Assembly: GCA_002352105.1 (NCBI GenBank)
Contig: DEHV01000005.1
Coordinates: forward strand, 26,077-90,076
Direction of reading: 5' to 3'
Origin: Chitinophagaceae bacterium UBA2791
GTDB taxonomy: Bacteria > Bacteroidota > Bacteroidia > Chitinophagales > Chitinophagaceae
DNA: 64,000 nt
The position numbers were made by a program, and so were the translations under genes. Below are positions 54,772 through 63,460 of this stretch, in pieces. The notes under the pieces were generated by a model. That model ran no database searches, was not told the origin of the DNA, and saw nothing but the letters and a program-made list of their open reading frames with translations. Every line of letters starts with the position of its first letter. The stretch's first letter is position 1.

Positions 54772-55911
54772 TTATTTTTTGAAAATAGAAAAATATTCTT
54801 CAAACATGAATAGCCTGTTTCGCTTATAACCTGTCATTTCATGTAAAATGCCCTGCTTTACAAAATCATCAATCATTTTATAAGAAGATACCAATGATAA
54901 ACCTGTAGCCTGCGCCACCTGTTCAGCATCCACCACGGGCTGCAAGAACAAATGGTCTAACAGTTTTTTGGCCGTTGCCACTTTCTTGCCCAATTGATAA
55001 ATGCGCTTTTCTTCGCAGTCCTGCTTTAACAACAGGATATCTTTGAGAGACTGAATAGCGCTTTGCCCTGTTTCTATCACGCCAGTTATAAAAAACTTCA
55101 ACCAGTTCACCATATCATTATGTGTTCTTACCCTTGTAAGGTTATCATAATAAGAGGTCCTGTTTTTTTCAAAAAAATCAGACAGGTATAGTACAGGTTT
55201 TCTCAGCACATTTTGCTCTATAAGGTATAGCGTTATCATCAGCCTGCCAATGCGGCCATTGCCATCTAAGAAAGGGTGAATGGTTTCAAACTGGTAATGC
55301 GCCAGCGCAATTTTCATAATATGCGTAAGACCCGTATCATTGTTATGCAAAAAGTTTTCCAGGTCGCCCATCAGCGGGTTTACCTGCTCCCACAACGGAG
55401 GTACAAATGCCGCATTGGCCGGGCTGCTACCGCCAATCCAGTTCTGGCTGCGCCGAAACTCGCCCGGTTGCTTATGCTGGCCCCGTGCATTTTTCATCAG
55501 GTCGCCATGCGCTTCACGTAATAATCTTGAGGAAAGGGGAAGACGTTCAAACGTATTCAACGCATTGTTCATGGCCTTTATATAATTATTTACCTCTCGC
55601 CAGTCGTTGCGCTGCTCTGGGTTGATGTCTTTTTCGGCCAGTACGGCTTCTTCCATATTGGTTTGGGTCCCTTCAATACGACTGGATACGGTGGCTTCCT
55701 TTATTTTATACATGCGTATAAAATGGTCAATATTGGGAACCATATCGGAATAGGCGTCTAACTGGCCCAGTTTTAAGGCTGCCTGCTCGGCCAGGGCGGT
55801 AAGCTCACGGCTGTCCCAGCCATAGGCTTTGTTAACCAATTCAGGCATAAAATACTTATAATCAGCACTTTTAATGCTATTTCCCGCCTTAAATCCTTCT
55901 AATTTTAGCAT
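54772..55911 (-). CDS. Fic family AMPylase with inhibitory motif and C-terminal winged helix
   Basis: A 379-residue protein. The N-terminal inhibitory helix carries S76-S-R-I-E80-G81, fitting the [S/T]xxxE[G/N] class II pattern. The Fic core has the catalytic H212 in HPFLDGNGRIGR. The C-terminal region (about 310-379) looks like a winged helix (VVDAEQVAQATGLSLVSSYK, MIDDFVKQGILHEMTG). Fic enzymes transfer AMP from ATP to protein hydroxyls. The fused winged helix suggests DNA binding and self-regulation; three GTTAAATA motifs lie upstream. The target is unknown. Confidence 0.93.
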   Translation of the reverse strand: MLKLEGFKAGNSIKSADYKYFMPELVNKAYGWDSRELTALAEQAALKLGQLDAYSDMVPNIDHFIRMYKIKEATVSSRIEGTQTNMEEAVLAEKDINPEQRNDWREVNNYIKAMNNALNTFERLPLSSRLLREAHGDLMKNARGQHKQPGEFRRSQNWIGGSSPANAAFVPPLWEQVNPLMGDLENFLHNNDTGLTHIMKIALAHYQFETIHPFLDGNGRIGRLMITLYLIEQNVLRKPVLYLSDFFEKNRTSYYDNLTRVRTHNDMVNWLKFFITGVIETGQSAIQSLKDILLLKQDCEEKRIYQLGKKVATAKKLLDHLFLQPVVDAEQVAQATGLSLVSSYKMIDDFVKQGILHEMTGYKRNRLFMFEEYFSIFKK

Positions 55912-55919
55912 ACCTCAAA

Positions 55920-55985
55920 GTTAAATATAAATTTTTCAATTTAAGTTTAAGGCCATAAAGTTAAATAAGAGTTTCTATATTTAAC
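55920..55985 (-). promoter_or_regulatory. Three GTTAAATA motifs upstream of the Fic gene
   Basis: GTTAAATA occurs at 55920-55927 and 55960-55967, and inverted (TATTTAAC) at 55978-55985; the last two form an inverted repeat with a 10-bp spacer. The first touches the leader 9 bp before the ATG. Likely an operator, possibly for the winged helix of the Fic protein itself. Confidence 0.5.
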
Positions 55986-56160
55986 CTTCCCATATCTTTC
56001 TTTAATTTCTTGGTTGATTGCTAACAGATTAGTTTTCCAAACCCTTTTGGGATTAATTCACTTTTTTCAAAGTAAGTAAAAGAGCGCTGTCTTTTGTTTT
56101 TCATTGAGCTTAGATTATTGTCCCGTTTTAGCCCTTTTGAGCGTTAAGATGGTTAGTTAC

Positions 56161-56242
56161 GGACGGTTATATAAATTTATATTCGTCCATAAGTATTTAA
56201 AATGATATATTTGTGGACGATTATAAAAAATTAAACTTGTCC
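56161..56242 (+). promoter_or_regulatory. Two imperfect palindromes before the DUF234 ATPase
   Basis: Two 28-bp blocks, 56161-56188 and 56215-56242, begin GGACG and end CGTCC or TGTCC with an AT-rich centre and share a CATAA flank after the right arm. Starts are 54 bp apart. The second ends 7 bp before the ATG and would cover the ribosome-binding region, consistent with autorepression. Confidence 0.55.
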
Positions 56243-56249
56243 ATAACTT

Positions 56250-57686
56250 ATGGCAGAAACGATCATCGGACGGGAGGCAGAAAAGAAAATCCTGAAAGAG
56301 ATGCTCGGTTCCAAAGAGGCGGAGCTGATTGCTATACTGGGACGCCGCCGGGTGGGAAAGACTTTCCTGATCCGCAATTATTATCAAAAATATCTTGTCT
56401 TTGAATGCACCGGCATTCATGAAGCCAGACTGCCCGAACAACTGCTCAATTTCAGCAGGTCGCTGCAGCAGGCCATGCAATCGCCGATCCCGCCTGCTAC
56501 CCCGGCCAACTGGATACAGGCATTCAGCTTTCTTAGCGACTTTCTTGCCGCCAAGCTAAAAGATCAACCTGCCGTCGTACTGTTTGACGAATTCCCCTGG
56601 ATACATACTGCCAAATCAGGGTTCCTGACTGCCTTCGGTCACTGGTGGAACACCTGGGCGTCGCGCCAGCCTCAATTGAAAGTCGTGATCTGCGGTTCGG
56701 CAGCATCATGGATGATCGAAAATATTCTACATAATAAAGGCGGCCTGCATAACCGGATAAGCAGGACCATCCAGCTATTACCGTTTACTTTGAAAGAATC
56801 TGAAGATTACCTGATCAGCCGGGGCCTGAAATTGGACCATTACCAGATTCTACAGCTTTATATGGCTATGGGCGGTATTCCCCAATATTTAAAACAGGTA
56901 AATAAAGGAGAGAGCGCCCGCCAGGCCATCGATAAGCTTTTTTTTGAAAAGAACGGAATGCTAAAGGCGGAATTCAATGTTCTCTACCGATCCCTCTTCG
57001 ATAATGCCAGTCACCACGAGGCCATTGTCCGGGAACTTGCTAAAAAAGCGAGCGGCCTGAGCCGCGCTGAAATTATCGAAGCCTGTGGACTCACCACCGG
57101 CGGAACAACCACCCGCTTATTTGAAGAACTGGAGCAGTCCGGTTTCATCACGCAATACATCCCCTTTGAAAAAACTTCCCGGGACGGTATCTATAAACTC
57201 TCAGACGAATACTCGCTGTTCTACCTGAAATTCATCGATCACGCCCGCGCCACCGGGGCCGGCGCCTGGCACAGAATTGCGGAAAGCCAATCTTATAATA
57301 GCTGGAGCGGCTATGCCTTCGAAGCTATTTGTCAAAAACATATACGGCAGATCAAGAAGGCGCTCGGTATCGCAGCAGTATACGCCGAAGCCTCAGGCTG
57401 GCGGTATACGCCTAAAAAAGGGGAAAGGGGAGCACAGATCGATCTGCTGCTGGACCGGGCTGATCACAGTATCAATGTATGTGAAATGAAATATGCAAAT
57501 GGAGAATTTACCATTGATAAAAAATATGCGGATGAACTAGACAACAAGGCGAGGATTTTCCAGGCGCAAACCAAAACGAAGAAGACGATCTTTCCTACGA
57601 TGATCACGACCTATGGAACAAAGCAGAATATTTATTATACCGGGCGCATAGTGGCGGAAGTAAAGATGGAGGACCTGTTCAAATGA
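56250..57686 (+). CDS. AAA-type ATPase with DUF234/PD-(D/E)xK C-terminal domain
   Basis: A 478-residue protein. Walker A is GRRRVGKTFL (31-40), Walker B is VVLFDEFPW (about 109-117) and a sensor-like CGSAASWM follows. A winged-helix segment (GLSRAEIIEACGLTTGGTTT) precedes the DUF234 domain (about 330-470), which retains D-x(n)-E-x-K: QIDLLLDRADHSINVCEMKY. Members are common in archaea and Bacteroidota, often as accessory genes of unknown function; the nuclease-like site suggests DNA transactions. It stands alone behind two palindromes. Confidence 0.88.
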   Translation: MAETIIGREAEKKILKEMLGSKEAELIAILGRRRVGKTFLIRNYYQKYLVFECTGIHEARLPEQLLNFSRSLQQAMQSPIPPATPANWIQAFSFLSDFLAAKLKDQPAVVLFDEFPWIHTAKSGFLTAFGHWWNTWASRQPQLKVVICGSAASWMIENILHNKGGLHNRISRTIQLLPFTLKESEDYLISRGLKLDHYQILQLYMAMGGIPQYLKQVNKGESARQAIDKLFFEKNGMLKAEFNVLYRSLFDNASHHEAIVRELAKKASGLSRAEIIEACGLTTGGTTTRLFEELEQSGFITQYIPFEKTSRDGIYKLSDEYSLFYLKFIDHARATGAGAWHRIAESQSYNSWSGYAFEAICQKHIRQIKKALGIAAVYAEASGWRYTPKKGERGAQIDLLLDRADHSINVCEMKYANGEFTIDKKYADELDNKARIFQAQTKTKKTIFPTMITTYGTKQNIYYTGRIVAEVKMEDLFK

Positions 57687-57847
57687 CCCCGCTGAACTGG
57701 AACATGTTCAAAGCGAAGTACAGGGATTCGATCTGGCCGATAAAAAACAAAAATTAATTTGATTTCAATAGTTCTTTATTGGACGCCCAATAAAGGCCTA
57801 CTGCAGTACAATTGACGGCCCCTGGAATAATCAAATCAATCTTCCAA

Positions 57848-58510
57848 TTATTCTTTATCCAGTTTTGAGAGCATGTAATCTGTTAAAAAATATCCCCCCG
57901 TTTTAGGGGCGCCCCTGAACTCTATCAGTTGCGTAAGTTTTTGCATATCTCTGCGTATCGAAACTTCTGACACCCCTGTGAGTTGCGCCAGGTCTTTCGA
58001 CTTGAGGCCAGGCTGCTTAACCAGTTCCTGTATAATCCTCGTCATCCTTTGCTTTACTGTATCATTTACTGTATCATTTACTGTATCATTTACTGCTATG
58101 GCTTTCCCATCGGGCAAGGGAACAGTCGTTTTAAAAGTCCCGCCTTCTATAAAGATCGCCTTACGCCTACCCGCATATTCTTTCATTAAACGGGTAGTGG
58201 TTAATATACCGGAACCCAATTCTTCCACCCGACCAAGTTGAATAAAGAATTTGGCAATCAGCGGATTTTTAGGGAACGGAACAAAATTGCCAGGATCAAT
58301 AGGGCCTTCACCATGAGGGTTATTAGCATTTTCTGTTTCCACCCGGTCGGCATAAATGATAAAAGTGGCAGGCGCTGCATTGGTGTATTCTCGATGGATG
58401 ATGAGATTCGCAACAATTTCCCGAAATATGGTGGTACGAAGACTTATACGTTGGTCTCCTTGTAGGTAAAATCTATAAAATTTCCATTTATAATCCTCCG
58501 AAAACAGGTT
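57848..58510 (-). pseudogene. AlbA_2/AAA_4-type transcriptional regulator, 5'-truncated
   Basis: The open frame runs from just after a TGA at 58511-58513 to 57848 and codes about 220 residues of the C-terminal part of a RecG-like/Schlafen-AlbA-type protein. Family motifs are LRTTIFREIVANLIIHREYT, NPHGEGPIDPGNFVPFPKNP and FIQLGRVEELGSGI, then a C-terminal winged helix (LKSKDLAQLTGVSEVSIRRD). The N-terminal AlbA_2 domain of roughly 200 residues is missing and no credible start replaces it (a GTG at 58342 is internal). It is probably a decayed gene. It contains three copies of a 12-bp repeat. Confidence 0.75.
58056..58091. repeat. 12-bp tandem repeat, three copies
   Basis: ACTGTATCATTT is repeated three times without change inside the truncated regulator and encodes NDTV repeats on the minus strand. 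Being a multiple of three, it keeps the frame; copy-number variation is possible. Confidence 0.85.
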
Positions 58511-58727
58511 TCAGGCCACATAGACCTTTCATCAATAAATCAATAAAAAATCCAAGTCGATGGTTGTTATACTATCCCGGATATGAATCATGCGCTTGCC
58601 GGATTCAATTATGAGATATTGAGATACAGTAGCTCACTATAATTTTTTCGTTATCCAGCGCTTTCGTTTTAAATCCGTTATTCTGCGCCAAAACTTTAAG
58701 GGAAAAAAGACGGAATTTAATCTGCTC

Positions 58728-58808
58728 ATTTGTATCGATTCTACTTTAATCCATCTTTCAATGATTAGACCATAACCGGTATTAGTTACGCAATTAATCG
58801 ATACAAAT
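58728..58808. repeat. 13-bp perfect inverted repeat bounding an 81-bp segment
   Basis: ATTTGTATCGATT (58728-58740) and AATCGATACAAAT (58796-58808) are exact inverse copies 55 bp apart. No coding sequence lies between. It could be a small mobile-element relic, a recombinase site or a regulator pair; target-site duplication is not visible. Confidence 0.5.
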
Positions 58809-58852
58809 TTAAGTATAGCCTGCCGCCATTAGGCGGACTAAAAGAAGGTTAA

Positions 58853-58892
58853 CGTTAAAACAAAAAGGACAAGTCCGGAGAATTCCGGCTTA
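58853..58892 (-). terminator. Terminator after tRNA-Arg
   Basis: On the minus strand CCGGA-ATTC-TCCGG (58874-58888 region) forms a compact hairpin followed by TCCTTTTTGTTTT, about 10 bp past the tRNA 3' end. Confidence 0.65.
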
Positions 58893-58902
58893 TCCCATTA
58901 AG

Positions 58903-58974
58903 TAGTCCCGGCAAGAATCGAACTTGCATCTAAAGTTTAGGAAACTTCTATTCTATCCATTGAACTACGGGACC
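58903..58974 (-). tRNA. tRNA-Arg (anticodon CCU)
   Basis: The minus-strand sequence folds as a tRNA. The acceptor stem GGTCCCG pairs with CGGGACT (last pair G-U), with T8-A9 in place and a D-arm with AATGGAT in its loop. The anticodon stem GAAGT/ACTTT carries the loop TTCCTAA, giving anticodon CCU. The T-arm is GCAAG-TTCGATT-CTTGC and the discriminator is A. CCA is not encoded. It reads AGG codons. It lies beside a truncated gene and an inverted repeat, so past integration nearby is possible. Confidence 0.9.
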
Positions 58975-59063
58975 TTAATTAAATCTATCGTCAACCGCAA
59001 CTAACCATTAACGATAGCAGCTCCAGCGCATGCTTATTGCAAAAGAGCGGCGGCGAAGTTAAA

Positions 59064-59071
59064 CAAATTTA
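59064..59071 (-). promoter_or_regulatory. Candidate -7 element of the tRNA gene (TAAATTTG)
   Basis: On the minus strand TAAATTTG matches TAnnTTTG and lies 90 bp upstream of the tRNA. A -33 partner is not evident. Tentative. Confidence 0.3.
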
Positions 59072-59116
59072 CGATTTAACTCGCCTAAATGTTCTTGTTT
59101 AAACACAAACATCAAC

Positions 59117-61543
59117 TTACCACAGCTCCCAGTCCCCGCATCCGATGGGAGCGCCGGGAGGTATGGTTTTGTGCAGGGTGGCGGGCTTCTCTTTTTCAGG
59201 CGCTTTCATCCTTTCCAAAGCCAGGCGGTAATGTCCTATAAGCCCTTCATCCCGAGCTGTCTTTAACTGCAGCTCCATATGCTTTTTCAAACCTTCCAGT
59301 ACATTCTGCACCTGGGCCCTGGTCTCAAACGAAGCTTCCTCGTCTACCGATACGGCCAGCAAATAGGTTAGCAATACCTGCGCGGTCTGCCGCTGGACCA
59401 GGTTTTCTATTCCCTTCCGCGGCGCTGATTTCCAGAATTGATTACACAACTGATCGATCATCTCTTTCAGGCCCAATCCGCCGTACAATACCTCGTACTG
59501 CGCCATGCGGTTCAGCCGGCTAACATTCAATAAAAACGAGAATGTATAATTGGCGGCGGTTTCAGCGGGAGACAGGGCGTCAAAAACAAGACCGGTCCTT
59601 TTGGGGAACAATTCTCTTCCTATTTCATATCCTGTCGGACGGGGAGGAATTAATGCCATGATCTTCTCCGGCAAAGCTAAAAACGCCGGATCAAGGCAGC
59701 CCGCTACAGCTTTCAAGGCTTTCAACTGATCGGCGCGGGGCACAGCTCGCGTGATCAGCTGTCCATCGCCCCGGAGCGCATAGGAATAATCCAGCGCCCC
59801 TACCAGTTTTGCAGCAGCCTCCAACTGGTAGCGATGATAAAAATATACCGGCGCCAGCACATCTTCCAGCAAAGCCATTGGCCGGCCCTGACGAATATTG
59901 TTTTCGCCGAAACGGGCCAGGGCATTGTTCCTGATCTTTTTCACGGCTTCCAGCTCAGCAACCGGATCGGAGCCGTTGTCCCATAAATGGGCCGAAGGGT
60001 GCGCTGTTCCCGGCGAACGCGCATCGCGATCGCTCATGTATTTCAAGCCCCGGGCATTGGCGTCGGATAATATTTTATCCAGGGCTTCCGCCTCGTTAAC
60101 TCCTGGCGGAAAATCCTGGTAACCCCAGGTAATGGCGACCTTATCCCATTCCCCAATCCGGAGATCATAGGCATTGCTAAGATCGATATTGCCGTTTGCA
60201 TCCAGCTTCGCCAGCGGATGAGGGTAATCCATTACGCTTGCCCTGGCGCTGACGCTCGCCGCGTAATTGTGCGCCAGCCCGATCGTATGGCCTATTTCAT
60301 GGGCGGAGAGTTGTTTCAACCGGTCCAGCGCCATCTTCAGCATCTTATCGTCCGCGGGAACGCCTTTTTCATAAGGCGCCAATAAACCTTCGGCAATCAG
60401 GTAATCCTGTCGCACCCGCAAAGAGCCTAGCAAAACATTCCCCTTGATGATCTCGCCTGTCCTGGGATCCACAACAGCGGTCCCATAACTCCAGCCGCGG
60501 GTAGACCGGTGCACCCAATTGATCATGTTATAGCGGATATCCATCGGGTCGGCCCCCTCCGGCAATACCTTGATCTGAAAAGCATCTTTATACCCTGCGG
60601 CGGCAAAAGCCTGGCTCCACCAGCTACCTCCTTCCAGCAAGGCGCTGCGAATGGGCTCAGGCGTTCCGTTATCCAGGTAATACACGATGGGCTTCACCGG
60701 CTCGCTGATGGGCGCCGAAGGATCTTTCTTTTTTAAACGATGGCGTATGATATAATTTTTAACGATGGGCTCGGAAACCGGGGTACTGTAATCAAAATGA
60801 GAAGTATTCAGAAAGCTACTGCGGATATCAAAGGCCCTGGGCTGGTAATCGCTATCCGGCAACTGAACAAAAGAATGATGCATGCGCAGCGTAATAACCT
60901 CTGCAGATGGCGTAACGCTTCTTATATAGTTGCCAACCTTGCCGTCCGAATTGACCAGGGAAATGGTCGCTTCGATCTCCGTATTAAGAGGGAAATTTTT
61001 TGTGGCGGGCAGGTATAAGGCCGACCGGGTCTTGTCGAAGATATAACTACCCTGATCAGCAGCCCTGATCCGATTGGCGGCATTCATCACATCTCTCACG
61101 ATAAAATCCGTAGCATCTACCAGGACGGAGCCCCCCGTTTCTGCTTCGATCGTAAACCCCCATAGAACCGACTGGGCAAAGGACTTTTCCACCGCCTGCT
61201 GCTCTGATGGGTTGCTTGCGCTGGCGCGGTAACTATAGTTTGGGGCGATCATCAACAGTTTGGCGCCTACCCTGCTGAAACGGATCACGCTTGTTTTTCC
61301 CAGCAGGCTGCGGTCTAACCCAATATCGTTGGAGCCCAGGCCGGCAGGAAGGGATTGCTGGTACAATATCTCCGTATCAAGCCGGTTGATCTCCAGCCAT
61401 ATCTTACCCGTAGCAGCTTCCCAATAGAAATTCAGGAAACCTTCCTGTTTTTTCATTTCCCTGGTCTTATCAGCTATCGAGGGAAGTTTTTGGGCCATCG
61501 CTCCAAGAGAAAAAAACACAATGAGGATAGAAATATATTTCAT
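59117..61543 (-). CDS. Exported zincin metalloprotease (DUF5117/DUF5118 type)
   Basis: An 808-residue protein with a signal peptide (MKYISILIVFFSLGAMAQ). N-terminal DUF5118/DUF5117 regions follow (residues about 20-290, including GLGSNDIGLDRSLLG). The metzincin-type site is H415-E416-x2-H419-x5-H425 (HEIGHTIGLAHN), with a Met-turn at M438 (VMDYP). A C-terminal DUF4953-like region completes it. Bacteroidota encode several such zinc-dependent exoproteases; substrates are not known. It is monocistronic, upstream of the tRNA on the same strand. Confidence 0.92.
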   Translation of the reverse strand: MKYISILIVFFSLGAMAQKLPSIADKTREMKKQEGFLNFYWEAATGKIWLEINRLDTEILYQQSLPAGLGSNDIGLDRSLLGKTSVIRFSRVGAKLLMIAPNYSYRASASNPSEQQAVEKSFAQSVLWGFTIEAETGGSVLVDATDFIVRDVMNAANRIRAADQGSYIFDKTRSALYLPATKNFPLNTEIEATISLVNSDGKVGNYIRSVTPSAEVITLRMHHSFVQLPDSDYQPRAFDIRSSFLNTSHFDYSTPVSEPIVKNYIIRHRLKKKDPSAPISEPVKPIVYYLDNGTPEPIRSALLEGGSWWSQAFAAAGYKDAFQIKVLPEGADPMDIRYNMINWVHRSTRGWSYGTAVVDPRTGEIIKGNVLLGSLRVRQDYLIAEGLLAPYEKGVPADDKMLKMALDRLKQLSAHEIGHTIGLAHNYAASVSARASVMDYPHPLAKLDANGNIDLSNAYDLRIGEWDKVAITWGYQDFPPGVNEAEALDKILSDANARGLKYMSDRDARSPGTAHPSAHLWDNGSDPVAELEAVKKIRNNALARFGENNIRQGRPMALLEDVLAPVYFYHRYQLEAAAKLVGALDYSYALRGDGQLITRAVPRADQLKALKAVAGCLDPAFLALPEKIMALIPPRPTGYEIGRELFPKRTGLVFDALSPAETAANYTFSFLLNVSRLNRMAQYEVLYGGLGLKEMIDQLCNQFWKSAPRKGIENLVQRQTAQVLLTYLLAVSVDEEASFETRAQVQNVLEGLKKHMELQLKTARDEGLIGHYRLALERMKAPEKEKPATLHKTIPPGAPIGCGDWELW

Positions 61544-61942
61544 TCGCTGAGATTTACGCGCTTATAAGATAATCTATACAACGATAAGGCAACAGAGCAT
61601 CGCGATGCCCAGGGAACGGACCGAAGCCCGAATTGCAGGGATCTGCGAAGCGAAGGCAAATTTAAACCTAAAGACCCGGAATAAGGCAATTCTACCGACA
61701 ACACGGCAAACCCCGATACGCCAAAAAGCAAAATAGCGCGTACCGCTCGCCTACCCGCAGATGGCTTCCGTCAGACATCCCCGTAAAGGTCAGGAATAGT
61801 ATGTTATAAAACGGAGTAGCAGCCCTCAAGCCAGCGCCCCGCATGACGGAGATAGGCCTTAAAATACCTGATCGCCAAAACAGTATCGAAAACCGCCTTC
61901 CGAAATTAATCTCATATCTTTGCAGCTCTTTATTGCACAAAT
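61544..61942. other. Divergent intergenic region
   Basis: About 399 bp between the metalloprotease and the TPR membrane protein. Apart from the -7 candidate at 61915-61922 I see no gene, repeat or RNA structure; the frames found here are short and not protein-like. Confidence 0.55.
61915..61922 (+). promoter_or_regulatory. Candidate -7 element (TATCTTTG)
   Basis: TATCTTTG followed by CA is a full match to TAnnTTTG and lies 20 bp before the ATG at 61943, the expected distance for a short leader. The -33 element is weak. Confidence 0.45.
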
Positions 61943-62593
61943 ATGAAATTTTACAGTTTTCTCATAAGATACAGGCTCCAAATCGGTATTATCCTGCTCC
62001 TGGTTGGCGTAGCAGCAAACATATGGAGCGGTTTCTGGCCCGCCTTCCCGGCATACCTGACCGGTTTGATCCTTATTGCCGGCCATTTTTTTATCGGCCC
62101 GCTCCGGCTCGTGCAGGAATACATGGAAAAAGGCGATATGGAAGGCGCGGAACGCGTGGTAAAATCAGTGAGATACCCTAACCTGCTTTATAAGCCTGTC
62201 CGGTCGGCCTATTATACCGTAAAAGGGCAGATGGACATGATGAAACAGGATTTTGAAGGGGCCGAAAAAAACATGAAAAGAGGTATTGACCTGGGCTCTC
62301 CCGTCAAGGAAGTGGAAGGGGCCAACCTCTTACAGATCGGCATGATCAACATGCAGAAAGGAAACTTTAGACAGGGCGAAAGCTATATACGCCAGGCCAT
62401 CCGCAAGGGCCTTCCCGACAAAGAAAACGAAGCGGCCGCTTATCTCCAGATGTGTAATATCATGATGAATAAAAGAGAGTTCAGGGCGGCAAAAGATTTT
62501 TTCAAAAAAACCAAGGCGCTGAAGCCTACCAACCCGGAGATCGTCAAACAGGTCAAAGAGATCGAAAAGTACATCTCAAGAATACCGGGATAA
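61943..62593 (+). CDS. Membrane-anchored TPR protein
   Basis: A 216-residue protein with two N-terminal membrane helices (residues about 10-28 and 35-53, IGIILLLVGVAANIWSGFW; LTGLILIAGHFFIGPL). TPR-like repeats follow (about 55-205: EYMEKGDMEGAERVVKSV, DFEGAEKNMKRGIDLG, GNFRQGESYIRQAIRKG, EFRAAKDFFKKTKALKP). It probably exposes a protein-binding scaffold on one face of the inner membrane. No specific family assigned. It converges on the REC-HPt gene. Confidence 0.8.
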   Translation: MKFYSFLIRYRLQIGIILLLVGVAANIWSGFWPAFPAYLTGLILIAGHFFIGPLRLVQEYMEKGDMEGAERVVKSVRYPNLLYKPVRSAYYTVKGQMDMMKQDFEGAEKNMKRGIDLGSPVKEVEGANLLQIGMINMQKGNFRQGESYIRQAIRKGLPDKENEAAAYLQMCNIMMNKREFRAAKDFFKKTKALKPTNPEIVKQVKEIEKYISRIPG

Positions 62594-62600
62594 AACCCAC

Positions 62601-63413
62601 TTATAAAGAATAGTCGCTTTTTACTTCCGCCATCACTTCATCCATGACCCGGATGGTTTTACCAGCCAGATCGACCAGCAATTCAGGGTCTTCCCCTGCT
62701 TTGGCTTTTGATTCCAGGGTTCGGATATCCTGCTTTAGCGCTTTAATGCCCATAGAATCGATAGTGGCTTTCAGCTTGTGCGCCGCCTTGCTTAACTCCA
62801 GCCATTGTTTGTTGTCTGCCGTTGCCCGGATCTGCTGTAACACAACCGGAGCCGTATCCAGGAAGAGCTTCATCATGCGGGGAATGAAAGAATTGTCGCC
62901 CCCCGAAAGGGATTCCATAGCAGAAAGATCATAACTTTTTATCTGACGCTCCGCGGCCGGAAAATCAGCATGCGTTTGCGAAGAAATAGTATTCATATTA
63001 TCGTCCGGGGATTTATAAATATGTTTGAAAACGATCTCGAATAGCGCCGGTTCCTCAAATGGCTTTCGCAGGCAATCATTCATTCCTGCATTTAAATAAG
63101 CCTGGTGGTCTTCCTTAGAAGCATTCGCCGTCAGCGCAACTATAGGTATGGATGATCTTCTTTTATCCGGAAGGCTGCGTATATGCCTGGCCGCTTCCAC
63201 GCCGTCTATTACAGGCATTTGGATATCCATCAACACAAGGTCAAAATCATTATTTGCCGCCTTCTCCACCGTCGTCATTCCATCCCCGGCAATATCAACG
63301 ATGCAGCCCCATGATTCAACCAACTGACGCACCAGGTATTGATTCATCTCCACATCATCAGCGATCAGTATTCTCTTCCCTTCAAGCTCCTTATATCGTT
63401 TTTGTTGATGCAT
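62601..63413 (-). CDS. Response regulator receiver (REC) fused to HPt
   Basis: A 270-residue phosphorelay protein. The REC domain (about 12-130) has D19-D20, phospho-acceptor D63 (LVLMDIQMP), T95 and K117. The HPt domain (about 175-265) has phospho-histidine H212 (KAAHKLKATIDSMG). Having both acceptor types and no kinase or DNA-binding domain, it must shuttle phosphate between a hybrid kinase elsewhere and another regulator. The next gene, a sigma-54 activator, is 47 bp downstream-adjacent on the same strand but is transcribed first. Confidence 0.9.
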   Translation of the reverse strand: MHQQKRYKELEGKRILIADDVEMNQYLVRQLVESWGCIVDIAGDGMTTVEKAANNDFDLVLMDIQMPVIDGVEAARHIRSLPDKRRSSIPIVALTANASKEDHQAYLNAGMNDCLRKPFEEPALFEIVFKHIYKSPDDNMNTISSQTHADFPAAERQIKSYDLSAMESLSGGDNSFIPRMMKLFLDTAPVVLQQIRATADNKQWLELSKAAHKLKATIDSMGIKALKQDIRTLESKAKAGEDPELLVDLAGKTIRVMDEVMAEVKSDYSL

Positions 63414-63460
63414 TATCAGTAATTATCCCCTCAGTAAGACAGACCTTGTAGAGGCCTGAT

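Larger units (their letters stand above)
58511..58902. other. Intergenic region between truncated regulator and tRNA
   Basis: About 390 bp with no gene that I can support. It replaces the missing 5' part of the regulator. It holds an 81-bp segment bounded by a 13-bp inverted repeat and, next to the tRNA, a terminator hairpin. Confidence 0.6.
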
